This document shows, piece by piece, positions 1-9,916 of a stretch of DNA of 40,275 bases. Numbering within the stretch: the stretch's first letter is position 1; the number at the start of each line of letters is the position of its first letter. The DNA is from Elusimicrobiota bacterium. Lineage in GTDB: Bacteria; Elusimicrobiota; Elusimicrobia; Elusimicrobiales; UBA9959. A program made the translations under genes and the position numbers. The stretch covers positions 1 to 40,275 of the forward strand of contig JACRER010000009.1 of assembly GCA_016234365.1 (NCBI GenBank), given 5' to 3'. The notes beneath the pieces were generated by a model. It saw nothing but the letters and a program-made list of their open reading frames with translations, did no database searches and was not told where the DNA came from.

Positions 1-770
1 CGCACCAAAGAGCCGTTGAGCTCGCGCTCTACGGCTACATCGTAGGTGCCGGAGACCAGCGAACCGGGCACGGTGCCCTTTATCTGCGAGTCCGCCCACA
101 GCGTGAGCGGCGCGGTGGCGCCGCCTATAAGCACACGCGTATAGTTGGCCACGTAGTTGCCAAAGTTGGCGCCCGTAAGCGTGAACCCTACGCCTATGGA
201 ACCCGACGTGGGTATTATGGCGTACAGCTCAGGCGCCACCACCTTAAAGGCCAGGGGCTGGGTAGCCACAGCGCCGCCGTTGAGCTCGCGCTCCACAACC
301 AGTTCATAGTCGCCTGCCGCAAGCGCGCCGGGCACGGTACCCTTTATCTGCGTATCCGTCCACAGCGTAAGCGGGCACGTGGTGCCGCCTATCAGCACCC
401 GGGTGTAGTTAGCCACGTAGTTACCGAAGTTGGCGCCGTTTATGGTGAACGGCACACCTATGGCGCCGGAAGAAGGCAGCACCTCGCCGGCCTGAGCCGC
501 GAGCACCTGGAAGGTGCCTGCATCAGCAAGCGTAGAAGTACCGCGCACCACAGTCACCGCGTGAGCACCGGCTGCCAGCGTGCCCGGCACGGTACCCTTT
601 ATCTGCGTATCGTTCCACAGCGTAAGCGGCGCGGCCACGCCGCCCACCAGCACCTTCGTAGTGGCGGCGGAGTACGTCCCAAAACCAGTACCGGTTATGG
701 TAAACGGCACGCCAATAGGCCCGGAGGACGGGAGTATTTCCGCCGGCGGGACCGCTATGACGGCACCCGC
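1..770 (-). repeat. Tandem TIG/IPT domain repeats, 264-bp period
   Basis: The codons for the motif NFGNYVANYTRVLIGG recur at about 151 and 415, an offset of 264 bases (88 codons). A third, more diverged copy lies near 640-700. The copies are closely similar in DNA, so the 3' part of the giant gene has also grown by tandem duplication, and the series continues past the left edge of the window. Confidence 0.8.
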
Positions 771-3700
771 AATCACCACAATAGCGGTCTTTACAGGGCT
801 CCTATTGTTCTGCACGTCGGCTGCGGCGTAATGCACCGTGTGCGTACCAGCAGCCAGCGTAAACGGAGCGGAATACTGTGTTTCCGAGGACACCAGGTCA
901 GCGTCCACGGAGTAGACCAGCCGCGCCGCGAGACTGTTGCCGCTCAGCATCACGGTGCCGGTGCTGCCTATGGTCACGGTAGCGCCATCCGCCACCACGG
1001 CACCGCCGGCCGAAAGGAACGCCGCCGGAGCCGAAGCGGTGGAAGCGAACACTCCGAAGAGGCAGAGGTGGTCCACCTTCGCATATATGATGTTAGCCTC
1101 CGTGTCCCTGGCGGTAACCGGCAAAGCCGTCCAGACGCCATTCTGCGCGTCGTACCGGTACGGGACGAGCGCCGTTTCCTGCGTGCCATCAGGCAGGGGT
1201 TCGGAGTATTTAAACACCATATCGGCAGCGGGAGAGAACACCGTGCCGTCGGGTCCGGCCTTATAAATATCGCTCACCGGGACCAGTTCCGCATCGCCTG
1301 CCAACGCTATGGCGCCGTCAGTATCATCCGCCGGGGCCTTATCAACGATGACGGTCACCGGGTCGCCGGAAGGAGAGAGGGCCGCTTGTGCCACGAACGT
1401 CAGCACGCCGGCCGCGTCGGAAGCGGTCTGAACCGCGGGATACCCGTCCGGAGTGAACTGCACGGCCAGTTCCGCGGAAGAAGCCGGCGGCATCACACCA
1501 GAATAGTCCGGTGTGAACAAAACGCTTATCTCCGCGGTCGGATGACTTGGCAGCGGCGGCGGAAGCGGAGGCGTCCAACCGTCCGGCACAAATAGTTCTG
1601 CCGAGGTCTGATAACCACCGCCATACCCGCTCGCCACAAGCACGCGTCCGTCGGCCAGCCTTACACCATCGACATTGTCGTGCCCGGACAGCATGTTAAC
1701 AGGGCCGCCAAATACGCCGCCTGCCACGTTGTATATCTCGGCCGTAGAGCTTCCGCCGCCGCCGGCCACCAGCACGTTGCCGCTGTCCAACTTTACCACC
1801 GCACTCTGCAATCTACCTGTGCTCATAGAACCAGTGGCGCTGAACGCGCCGGTAGCCGGATCGTATAACTCAGCCCCGGCGGTGGTACCGCCGACCACCA
1901 GTACCTTACCATTGTTCAGTAACGTGAGCTTTACCCAGTAGCGCGTCTCCGCCATGAAACCAGTTGCGCTGAATACGCCTGTCACCGGGTCGTACAGTTC
2001 AGCGCTGTTGTGGAAAGAACTCATGCTGGCGCTGCCGCCCACTATAAGCGCTTTGCCATTTGGCAGCAGCACGCCGCCGGCCGCCGCCCGGCCGGCCAGC
2101 ATGGACCCGGTAGGACTGAACTGACCACTGGCCGGGTCGTATATCTCGGCGGAAGCCGCTTCAACATTACCGTCCGTGCGCCCGCCGGCCATTAGCACCC
2201 TGCCGTCTGGCAACAGCACCGCGGCAGGACCATACCGCCCCATGCTCATCGAGGCAACGATGGTAAATACGCCGGTCGCCGGGTCATAAACGTTCGCTGA
2301 AGACACATATCCGCTCTCGTTGGCGCCTCCGGCTATCAGCACCTTGCCGTCCGCAAGTTTTACTGCCACATGCCCCTCGCGGCCTTCGCTCATTGAGCCC
2401 GTCTCCGAGAACACCCCGGTGACAGGGTCGTAAAGGTCGGCTCGGGACACGTCGCCCTGCGCGCCGGATTGGCCGCCGGCTATAAGCACCTTGCCATTAT
2501 CAAGCATAGTGGCCGTGTACCCGTAACGCCCCAGCCCTATCGGCCCCGTCGGCACAAATGCCCCGGTCTCAAGGACGGGTGCCGGCACCACCACAGTAAA
2601 CTTACTGGCGGAAGACTGCAATATCCCGCCCGTCACGGCTTTGGCCACGACAAGGTCTTTCTCTCCGGCAGTCAGCCCCGCCGGCACTTTGATCACTATC
2701 TGCGTATCGCTCCAGGAAACGACTTCCGCGGAAACGCTCCCGATGGTCACGGCGCTTACTCCGGCGACCTGTTCACCGAACAAAGTCCCGGTTATGGTGA
2801 CTTGGACACCCGCCTCGCCGCTGGCCGGGGCAATGACATCTACGACCGGCACCGGCAGCGCGGACCCGCCCGGCACGAACAGCTCGGCCGAGGTCTGATA
2901 CCCGCCGCCGTAGCCGCTTGCCACAAGCACGCGCCCGTCAGCCAGCTTTACACCGTCAATATTGTCGTGCGCAGCCAACATGGGAACAGTTTCACCGAAC
3001 ACGCCGCCGGCCACGTTGTATATCTCGGCCGTCGAACTTCCGCCGCCGCCGGCCACCAGCACGTTGCCGCTGTCCAACTTTACCACCGCACTCTGCAATC
3101 TGCCGGTGCTCATACCTCCTGTCCGGCTGAACGTCCCGGTAGCGGGATCGTACAGTTCAGCGCCGGCGGTAGTCCCGCCCAATACCAGAACTTTCCCAGT
3201 ATCCAGAAGCGCCATCTTTACCCAGTAACGCGTCTCCGCCATGAAACCAGTTGCGCTGAATACGCCTGTCACCGGGTCATACAGTTCCGCGCTGTTGTGG
3301 AAAGAATTCATGCTGGCGCTGCCGCCCACTATAAGCGCTTTGCCGTTTGGCAGCAGCACGCCGCCGGCCGCCGCCCGGCCGGCCAGCATGGACCCGGTAT
3401 GGCTGAATTGACCACTGGCCGGGTCGTAGATCTCGGCGGAAGCCGCTTCCACGTTACCGTCCGTGCGCCCGCCTGCAACAAGCACCCTGCCGTCCGGCAG
3501 CAGCACAGCCGCCGCTCCATACCGACCCATACTCATAGAACCAACAACCGTGAACACACTGGTCGCGGGATCGTACACATTGGCCGAAGAGACATAGCCG
3601 CTCTCGTTGGCGCCTCCGGCTATAAGCACCTTGCCGTCCGCAAGTTTTACCGCCACATGCCCCTCGCGGCCTTCGCTCATTGAGCCCGTCTCCGAGAACA

Positions 3701-6700
3701 CTCCAGCGACAGGGTCATAAAGGTCGGCCCGCGCCACGTCACCCTGCGCACCGGACTGCCCACCGGCTATAAGCACCGTGCCGTTATTAAGCATAGTGGC
3801 CGTATACCCGTACCGCCCCAGACCTATCGAACCGGTCGGGATAAAAGAGCCGCCCGTCAACACCGGCGGAGGCTGCACCACCGTGAACAGCACCGGCGCC
3901 GACGACATTGTGCCTGTGCCAGACGCGCTCACTATCAATAACTCCTTAACTCCGGCGGCAAGGCCGGCCGGCACTGTGGCCTTTATTTCAGTATCGCTCC
4001 AGGACACTATCCCGGCTGACACTCCGCCTATGGTCACGGCGCTGACACCACTCACCTGCCCGCCAAAATTACTTCCGCTTATCGTCACCTGCGTGCCGGC
4101 CTCGCCGCTGACCGGATCCACCGCATTCACTACCGGCGCCAGGACCGGGCTGCCGCCAGGCACAAAGAGTTCCGTGCTTGAGTTAAAAGTGGTGCCATAA
4201 CCTCCGGCCACCAGTACGCGCCCGTCGTTCATTCTAACACCGCTTGCCCATTCGCGCCCAAAGAGCATGCTCGGCACAGGCCCGAACTCCCCGGTGGCGG
4301 TATTGTATATCTCCGCCGAAGAATTATTGCCGACACCGCCGGCCACCAGCACATTACCACTGGCCAACTTCACCACAACACCGGTAAGATGCGAAGAGTT
4401 CATGGCGCCAGTCGCGCTGAACGCACCTGTAGCCTGGTCGTATAATTCCGCGCCGGCAGTGGTGCCGCCCACCACCAGCACCTTGCCGCCAGCAAGGAGC
4501 GTCGCTTTAGCCCAATAACGTTCCTCTCCCATCTGACCGGTATAACTGAAGCTGCCGGTCTCCGGGTCGTATATTTCAGCGCTTCTCAGGATAGTGCTGC
4601 CGGCACTCCCACCCATTAACAGCACCTTGCCATCAGGCAGCAGCGCATAGCCAGGAGATGTGCGGGCCTCGTTCATAGACCCTGTAGGGGCGAACAGCCC
4701 CGTAGCCGGATCATAGATCTCGGCCGAAGCCGTATCAATATTTCCGGTAGTGCGCCCTCCCGCCACAAGCACCTTGCCATTTGGCAGCAGCAGCGCGGCA
4801 GGGCCATAGCGCCCTATGCTCATGGACCCGGTCTGGCTGAAAATGCCGGTGGCCGGATCATAAAGCTCTCCATTCTGGTTGTACACCGCCCCACTGGTGA
4901 CGCCTCCCACTATAAGCACCTTGCCGTCAGGTAGCAATACTCCGTTATGACTGTCGCGTGTCTCCAGCATAGACCCGGTGGCCTCGAACGTCCCGGAAGC
5001 CGGGTCGTAGAGTTCCGCGATGTTCACATCGCCGTACAAGGCCCCCGCCTGACCACCGGCTATCAACACCTTGCCGCTGGGCAGCAGTGTGGAACTATAC
5101 GCATACCGCGCCACGGACAAATTGCCCGTCGGCACGAACACGCCTGTCTCCGGCGCGGCCGGTTCCGGCGCGAATACCGCGAACAGCGAATGCACTTCCG
5201 TTATCTGCGCCGTAAGCCTGTGATTTGCGGTATCCAGCGATAAACCTGGCAATTTCGTCCAAACAGCACCGACATGTTCGTATATGGCAAGCTCATTCTC
5301 GGAAATCCCGGCCGGCAGTAAAGCTGGATCGTAAGTGAACGTGATGTTGCTCGGTTGCGGATAAACCATGTTATCCGGCATCACATTGTAAACATGACTT
5401 ATTTTACTCAGGCCCACCGCGTCAGAAAGAGCCGCGGGCACTGCAGCGTCATCCATGTACGTCACGGAAACATTCGCCACAGGCGAATTGACCGACACTT
5501 CCGTGGTGCCGCTATAGGAACCGTAGACCTCGCCCGACACTGAAACGGTCACACTCTTTACCGGCGTCTGATTCCCCGCATTATCGGAAGCGGAGTAATG
5601 AACAGTGTGGGTCCCCACCTCTAGCGTGAACGGCCCGGAATACAACGGATTTTCGCAAGTACCAAGAGGAGCTGTAGAAACAATAGTCTCTATTTCCCCG
5701 CAGGCTTCCGTGGAGGTATCGACAAGGAAGAAAATATTCGCTACTCCGGACGCCTGACCGCCAACCAGCGGGTCATACGCCGTGATGCTTATACTGCCCG
5801 TGGGGGAAGCATAAACAACGTTATACGTAGAGACATTTGTGTCGCCGAGGTATATCCCTGTTTCGGGGGAGGTGACATCAGGCATGTCTTCTAAAATCGC
5901 GAAGTAGGAGTGCAGCTGCGACACTGACGCAGCGTAATAAGCCCCATCCAAACGCTCTAACCGCTCTTTTGGCAATTTTATCAGAGTACTGAGGTCGGAG
6001 TTGAATTCGTAGATATCAAAAGCGCCGATATCCTGCCTATCCGTCTTCAGGTAAAGGGTCCCCGAAGGAGAGAAAGATGCCCCATCGGGACTGATGTAAG
6101 ACAACTCAGACTGCAGCGCCTTGCCTTTTTCTGCGAGACTGGCTTGGAGTTGTGAGTATTCCTGGGTGTCAGGTCCAACACCACGTGCGCTCACCTCAGG
6201 ATTTGCCGACTCAAAAACGAGCTTGTCGGATGACGCTTCATACCTGGCGTCATATGTAGGGGCTGTTACAATGAACGTCCCGAGACTGTCAGAGAATGCC
6301 GTAGCGACGGAGCCATACTTGCTGGTCATCAAATCTTTTGGGCCAAGCGGCTGCGCCCGGTAGAGCATGGCGCTGACGTTCAGTTTTTGATCCTCCGTAA
6401 GGCCTGCAGGGTTATACGGCACCGTCAGCCACGCGGAACCCGTGAAACTCAGCCCCTCGGAAGCCTCCAGCCGCATGGCGCCGGAGCCCAGCAGATTGGT
6501 CCTATAAGAAGGCGTTTGAACGGAAGTCAGGGTCAAACCCAAACACCCCTCGGTAGTGACCCCATCCAGACTAACGGTCAGTCCAGGTTGAAACACATAC
6601 TTGCCATCCAGCCTGCCCTCGGCACAAATATGGTTCCAATAGCCGAGCATTTCGCGGCTGGTGCTGCTTAGTTCGATCGTGGAAGACTCAGGGTTGTTTA

Positions 6701-7664
6701 GAGCCCAAAATTCATAGTTAATATAGTTCCCCGCAGAATCCCAGCCGCGCAGCACATAATCTCCAACCCCGGGAAGATTGAACGGGTATATATACTCGCC
6801 GGGAGTCAAAGCGGCCTCCGACACAAGCTGCGGCGGCTGTTCAGGGTCCACTATTTTATCGAGATAAAGTTTTTTCAACCCAAACGTGGAATTCGTGTAT
6901 GAAGTCAACACCCCGGAAGCTGAAAGGTCAATATGTATGGTAAATATTCCCGATTCAAAAGCCACGAAAGTGGTTTTTCCTCTTTTGTCTTTCGCGGTTA
7001 TCTCATAATGGGCTGGGCTTTCTCTTAAACCTCCGAACACGTATACATATGCCTCTCCGGCCGCCCTGGCCCCGGAATCTTCTTCGTTTATAAACACAGT
7101 GCCGTTCGCATCGGTTTTGGTAATTACAACGCTCTCCAAACCAGACTCAGGGTCCAAAATCGTCAGCGGCAGGATCTCATCTACGGTTTTAATTACAGCC
7201 GGGCTAATACCAGTCCAGCCGGAATAGATACTCCCCAGACTCAACCCGGGCGCCGGATTCCCAATAATAAAATCCACCAAAGTTTCTTTGCTGCGGGGCC
7301 AACTATTCGGATTGTTTGCTGCAATTTGATAAATTATTTTTCCGGTCGCGCCAGAAACCGCATTCGGCAGTGCAGAAAACGATATTCTAAAATCCAGAGT
7401 TCCGCCAGGTTGAACTGCTACAGGGGGCATCGGGGTCACGGTGGGAGAGGTCAAGAGGGTGCCCGGATAATTGGGGAACTGAAGGCTATCAACATTTAAG
7501 GCACTGGAGCTATCAGTGTCATTAGAAACTCTTGCAACTATCGTAACGGACTCCGCACCGACAAACACGGGAGTGTCCTGGGCCGCTACGGTCGAGACAA
7601 CAATATTCTGCGCGGCTGTCGCCGCGCAGAATGAAAGCCAAAATCTAACGGTATTCTTGGTCAT
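1..7664 (-). CDS. Giant secreted Kelch/TIG repeat protein (C-terminus outside window)
   Basis: One uninterrupted reading frame of at least 2,554 codons runs off the left edge; I checked the frame at several points down to base 3. It starts at ATG 7664, overlapping the end of the upstream HEAT gene by 20 bases. Residues 1 to about 32 look like a signal peptide. An N-terminal Ig-like region follows, with ZU5-like segments near residues 527-592 and 760-832 and an OmpL47-type Ig domain near 668-698. Three seven-bladed Kelch propellers (blade motif roughly DGKVLxAGG) lie at about 839-1166, 1270-1597 and 1699-2026; the first two are each followed by a TIG/IPT domain. After a proline-rich linker come another ZU5-like segment (about 2136-2206), an OmpL47-like domain and at least three TIG domains of 88-aa period. 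Such architecture is usual in surface or secreted adhesion and recognition proteins, but the ligand and the secretion route cannot be seen. Confidence 0.9.
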   Translation of the reverse strand, partial: MTKNTVRFWLSFCAATAAQNIVVSTVAAQDTPVFVGAESVTIVARVSNDTDSSSALNVDSLQFPNYPGTLLTSPTVTPMPPVAVQPGGTLDFRISFSALPNAVSGATGKIIYQIAANNPNSWPRSKETLVDFIIGNPAPGLSLGSIYSGWTGISPAVIKTVDEILPLTILDPESGLESVVITKTDANGTVFINEEDSGARAAGEAYVYVFGGLRESPAHYEITAKDKRGKTTFVAFESGIFTIHIDLSASGVLTSYTNSTFGLKKLYLDKIVDPEQPPQLVSEAALTPGEYIYPFNLPGVGDYVLRGWDSAGNYINYEFWALNNPESSTIELSSTSREMLGYWNHICAEGRLDGKYVFQPGLTVSLDGVTTEGCLGLTLTSVQTPSYRTNLLGSGAMRLEASEGLSFTGSAWLTVPYNPAGLTEDQKLNVSAMLYRAQPLGPKDLMTSKYGSVATAFSDSLGTFIVTAPTYDARYEASSDKLVFESANPEVSARGVGPDTQEYSQLQASLAEKGKALQSELSYISPDGASFSPSGTLYLKTDRQDIGAFDIYEFNSDLSTLIKLPKERLERLDGAYYAASVSQLHSYFAILEDMPDVTSPETGIYLGDTNVSTYNVVYASPTGSISITAYDPLVGGQASGVANIFFLVDTSTEACGEIETIVSTAPLGTCENPLYSGPFTLEVGTHTVHYSASDNAGNQTPVKSVTVSVSGEVYGSYSGTTEVSVNSPVANVSVTYMDDAAVPAALSDAVGLSKISHVYNVMPDNMVYPQPSNITFTYDPALLPAGISENELAIYEHVGAVWTKLPGLSLDTANHRLTAQITEVHSLFAVFAPEPAAPETGVFVPTGNLSVARYAYSSTLLPSGKVLIAGGQAGALYGDVNIAELYDPASGTFEATGSMLETRDSHNGVLLPDGKVLIVGGVTSGAVYNQNGELYDPATGIFSQTGSMSIGRYGPAALLLPNGKVLVAGGRTTGNIDTASAEIYDPATGLFAPTGSMNEARTSPGYALLPDGKVLLMGGSAGSTILRSAEIYDPETGSFSYTGQMGEERYWAKATLLAGGKVLVVGGTTAGAELYDQATGAFSATGAMNSSHLTGVVVKLASGNVLVAGGVGNNSSAEIYNTATGEFGPVPSMLFGREWASGVRMNDGRVLVAGGYGTTFNSSTELFVPGGSPVLAPVVNAVDPVSGEAGTQVTISGSNFGGQVSGVSAVTIGGVSAGIVSWSDTEIKATVPAGLAAGVKELLIVSASGTGTMSSAPVLFTVVQPPPVLTGGSFIPTGSIGLGRYGYTATMLNNGTVLIAGGQSGAQGDVARADLYDPVAGVFSETGSMSEGREGHVAVKLADGKVLIAGGANESGYVSSANVYDPATSVFTVVGSMSMGRYGAAAVLLPDGRVLVAGGRTDGNVEAASAEIYDPASGQFSHTGSMLAGRAAAGGVLLPNGKALIVGGSASMNSFHNSAELYDPVTGVFSATGFMAETRYWVKMALLDTGKVLVLGGTTAGAELYDPATGTFSRTGGMSTGRLQSAVVKLDSGNVLVAGGGGSSTAEIYNVAGGVFGETVPMLAAHDNIDGVKLADGRVLVASGYGGGYQTSAELFVPGGSALPVPVVDVIAPASGEAGVQVTITGTLFGEQVAGVSAVTIGSVSAEVVSWSDTQIVIKVPAGLTAGEKDLVVAKAVTGGILQSSASKFTVVVPAPVLETGAFVPTGPIGLGRYGYTATMLDNGKVLIAGGQSGAQGDVSRADLYDPVTGVFSETGSMSEGREGHVAVKLADGKVLIAGGANESGYVSSANVYDPATGVFTIVASMSMGRYGPAAVLLPDGRVLMAGGRTDGNVEAASAEIYDPASGQFSPTGSMLAGRAAAGGVLLPNGKALIVGGSASMSSFHNSAELYDPVTGVFSATGFMAETRYWVKLTLLNNGKVLVVGGTTAGAELYDPATGAFSATGSMSTGRLQSAVVKLDSGNVLVAGGGGSSTAEIYNVAGGVFGGPVNMLSGHDNVDGVRLADGRVLVASGYGGGYQTSAELFVPDGWTPPLPPPLPSHPTAEISVLFTPDYSGVMPPASSAELAVQFTPDGYPAVQTASDAAGVLTFVAQAALSPSGDPVTVIVDKAPADDTDGAIALAGDAELVPVSDIYKAGPDGTVFSPAADMVFKYSEPLPDGTQETALVPYRYDAQNGVWTALPVTARDTEANIIYAKVDHLCLFGVFASTASAPAAFLSAGGAVVADGATVTIGSTGTVMLSGNSLAARLVYSVDADLVSSETQYSAPFTLAAGTHTVHYAAADVQNNRSPVKTAIVVIAGAVIAVPPAEILPSSGPIGVPFTITGTGFGTYSAATTKVLVGGVAAPLTLWNDTQIKGTVPGTLAAGAHAVTVVRGTSTLADAGTFQVLAAQAGEVLPSSGAIGVPFTINGANFGNYVANYTRVLIGGTTCPLTLWTDTQIKGTVPGALAAGDYELVVERELNGGAVATQPLAFKVVAPELYAIIPTSGSIGVGFTLTGANFGNYVANYTRVLIGGATAPLTLWADSQIKGTVPGSLVSGTYDVAVERELNGSLV
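1590..5150 (-). repeat. Three tandem Kelch-propeller modules, 1,287-bp period
   Basis: Equivalent positions recur at exactly 1,287 bases (429 codons): the same codons lie at 1731, 3018 and 4305. Each unit codes for seven Kelch blades plus, in the two upstream units, a TIG domain. The two downstream propellers (about 1590-2570 and 2880-3857) are near-identical in DNA over long stretches, for example 1956-2160 against 3243-3447. The third (4165-5150) matches mainly at protein level. This points to an older duplication and then a recent one, or to gene conversion between the last two units. Confidence 0.9.
7270..7475 (-). repeat. Long inverted repeat, left arm (inside giant gene)
   Basis: This 206-bp stretch of the giant gene (codons 64 to about 132) is present again on the opposite strand at 9978-10183, with 204 of 206 bases matching and no gaps. 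The two differences change Leu to Arg and Glu to Lys. Similarity stops abruptly at both ends. The two arms face each other across 2,502 bp. Confidence 0.95.
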
Positions 7665-8883
7665 CTTTATGTTGCTCCCACCACGCTTTTCGTTGCGCAA
7701 TAACCGAATCTAAATCATCTCGTGCGCTATCCCCCAGCACAACTCCCGTTATTCTTCTAATAGCCACTTCCGCATTTTCGCGCACCTTACGATCTGAATC
7801 TTCTAAATAACCCGTAATTAATTTTATATCCTTCGTCGTTCCAACCTCCCAAAATCCCCGCAACATCGACTGCCTGAGGACGGGATCATCCGAAGAAGCA
7901 TACTTAAGAAGTCGTTCTCGTAGCCCAGAAGGCAGTTCTTTTCTTAAAAGACAAAATTGCAGGGCATCTATCCTATGCAAGGAAAGAATTTTTGCATCCT
8001 CCATAATCTCAAATAAACGCTCTATTATCGCAGGCGTACGTACGAATTCCCTTGTTGCCAGCGACTCTATGGCCGCGCCAACTATTTGAGGGTTTTCATT
8101 ATAAAGAATTTTTATCAACTCGTTAGTTACGTCCGGTCGCTTAACATATCCCAGACCATTAATAGCGATTACCTTATCCGTAATATTAAACTCGGCAGCA
8201 GAAGTAGATCGAACAATTTTCAACAATACTTGGCCGCCTTTAGGATTTCCTAACCGCGCCAGTGCGGTATCCGCCTTAAGAACTTGAAGCGTATTAGTCG
8301 ATGCCAGTGCTTCTTCCAACGTCTTAGCACCGGAGGAATCCTGCACCCATGTCAACTGTTCAGCTGCTTCAAACCTGATATCAACATCCTTGGAGTTCAG
8401 GAGTTGTTTCACACGTGTCTTGGCGCGCTCATCACCAATATTTGCCAGCATCCACCATATAGCCTGCTTGCTCACCTTATGATTTTTAGTGGCAAGTCTA
8501 TCCTCAAACACTTTCCGAATACGCGCAATACGCGCAACCCCCAATTCTTTTTGGATCAAAAACACCCTGAATTCAGTTGGATGGTTCCTATAGTAGTCTC
8601 GCTGCGCAATAGTAAGCCCGGAATCCGTAGAAGAACTCTTGAGCAATATGTCAAACGTATTAGCCATGCTTTTTCCTGCAATAAGATTAGCCAGGGCTCC
8701 AGATTCCAACTGTGGCATACCATCGGCGTTTTGCCTTTCAAGCACGGCAATTGATTCATCGATACGTTGCTTGTCTGTATCGCTAAAGGTTCCATTAACT
8801 GCCCACACCGGAGAGAGCGCCATAGGCAACAAACAGGAAACGTAGAAAGATTTGCATATCAAACGAGAAAAGCTTGTCGTCAT
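7645..8883 (-). CDS. Secreted HEAT-repeat protein
   Basis: This 412-aa protein starts at ATG 8883, one base after the stop of the upstream gene. GGAGG eight bases ahead supports this start over the longer frame from 8922. Residues 1 to about 29 form a signal peptide (basic start, hydrophobic core, cleavage near AVNG). From about residue 130 onward, paired amphipathic helices recur with the pattern of HEAT/PBS-lyase-type repeats (for example ALARLGNPKG, AIESLATREF and AEVAIRRITG). HEAT repeats form curved helical scaffolds for protein binding; no catalytic motif is visible. The gene overlaps the start of the giant Kelch gene by 20 bp and is very probably translated with it, so it may act as a partner or chaperone of that protein (inference). 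Its base composition is more AT-rich than the pilus genes. Confidence 0.88.
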   Translation of the reverse strand: MTTSFSRLICKSFYVSCLLPMALSPVWAVNGTFSDTDKQRIDESIAVLERQNADGMPQLESGALANLIAGKSMANTFDILLKSSSTDSGLTIAQRDYYRNHPTEFRVFLIQKELGVARIARIRKVFEDRLATKNHKVSKQAIWWMLANIGDERAKTRVKQLLNSKDVDIRFEAAEQLTWVQDSSGAKTLEEALASTNTLQVLKADTALARLGNPKGGQVLLKIVRSTSAAEFNITDKVIAINGLGYVKRPDVTNELIKILYNENPQIVGAAIESLATREFVRTPAIIERLFEIMEDAKILSLHRIDALQFCLLRKELPSGLRERLLKYASSDDPVLRQSMLRGFWEVGTTKDIKLITGYLEDSDRKVRENAEVAIRRITGVVLGDSARDDLDSVIAQRKAWWEQHKDDQEYR

Positions 8884-8884
8884 T

Positions 8885-9916
8885 TTAGTTGCCTCCAAAA
8901 TACCATTCAACAGTAACATCAATCTTGTTCGGGTTTGTCAACCAACCGATTCCGCCGTAATTGTTACTCAAATACCAATTTGCACTCACTTTCGTTTTAA
9001 ACCCTGCACTTCTAAGACTAGCGTCAGCCTGAAACTCATTCAAGTGCGTGGTAATAGGCTCATCGAATGTAAAAGATAACGGACTTAGCTGCACAAACTC
9101 TCCTATTTTGTATTTAATCCCAGTCTCACCATTAGTGTTAACATATACACCGCCGATAGTCGCTCCCATGATAATACTTGTCTGGTAAGAAGGAGAGGGT
9201 TTACGTGAAATCCTGGTATTCCAGTAAGCCACAGGAATGGCATCAATCTTTACCTGCTGATTCGATCCCACTACCTCTCCAAGCATATTACAGAAACCCT
9301 GAGAAGTATACTTCGTGGCATCACGAAATGCGTTTAAAGTCTCTTCGGAAATCACTTCGGGGGGAACAGCACTTTCAGCAGCAGTTTTGACCTGGGAGCG
9401 AAAATAATCTCCAATCAGATTATTAGCTGTTTGGGGGAGCACATTTACTTCTGCATCAATTTTATCCTTCATACGCTGAAAAAGACTCCCAAAATATTCC
9501 GTCAGCTTACCTTGACCCTGAATGATCGAATTACCTTCAGTTTTAGCCTCAGAACCATCAGGCAAAAATGCCCTGACCCATATTTCACTTGGAGCAACCG
9601 GCTCGTCACTAGGAGATGTTTTATCAACGATGGTTATGATTCTATCTTGTCCCACGACAGAATCGACTGAGACCTCCATCCTAGTGTCCCCTGGCGAAAG
9701 CTGAAAAACTATTGGCTGGTCTGCCGGGGTCACTCGCACATGAATCTGCTTAGTTTCGCCCGGGTTTATTTCAAATACTGAGGGATCAAGAAATACGACA
9801 TAGACATTGCGTTTGTCCTCAAGGATAAGTTCCAGGGAACTTAAAACCGCGGCTGCTCCCAATATGATAGACAACACTGCGAGAGCCACGACAGGAATCT
9901 TCAAGTATTTATGCAT
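8885..9916 (-). CDS. Membrane-anchored protein of unknown function
   Basis: I do not recognise this 343-aa protein. The start at ATG 9916 has GGGAG six bases upstream. Residues 7-29 form one hydrophobic segment, an N-terminal anchor or an uncleaved signal. Residues 40-125 read as a beta-rich, Ig-like domain (spaced prolines, FEINPGETKQI). A helical middle with several charged stretches spans about 130-215. The C-terminal third is again beta-rich, with alternating polar and aromatic residues and a terminal VTVEWYFGGN that resembles a barrel-type strand. It is the first gene of the three-gene cassette with the HEAT protein and the giant Kelch protein, and shares their lower GC content. A surface or periplasmic role is likely, but nothing more specific can be said. 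Confidence 0.8.
   Translation of the reverse strand: MHKYLKIPVVALAVLSIILGAAAVLSSLELILEDKRNVYVVFLDPSVFEINPGETKQIHVRVTPADQPIVFQLSPGDTRMEVSVDSVVGQDRIITIVDKTSPSDEPVAPSEIWVRAFLPDGSEAKTEGNSIIQGQGKLTEYFGSLFQRMKDKIDAEVNVLPQTANNLIGDYFRSQVKTAAESAVPPEVISEETLNAFRDATKYTSQGFCNMLGEVVGSNQQVKIDAIPVAYWNTRISRKPSPSYQTSIIMGATIGGVYVNTNGETGIKYKIGEFVQLSPLSFTFDEPITTHLNEFQADASLRSAGFKTKVSANWYLSNNYGGIGWLTNPNKIDVTVEWYFGGN

Noticed and set aside
1590-5150. Regularly spaced repeats that might suggest a CRISPR-like array
   Set aside because: The repeats are coding, in frame, of Kelch-blade size, and have no constant short repeat with unique spacers.
561-5543. Many short plus-strand frames within the first 5.5 kb
   Set aside because: They repeat with the same 1,287-base spacing as the Kelch modules because they mirror them. 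The minus-strand frame is continuous throughout and explains the region.
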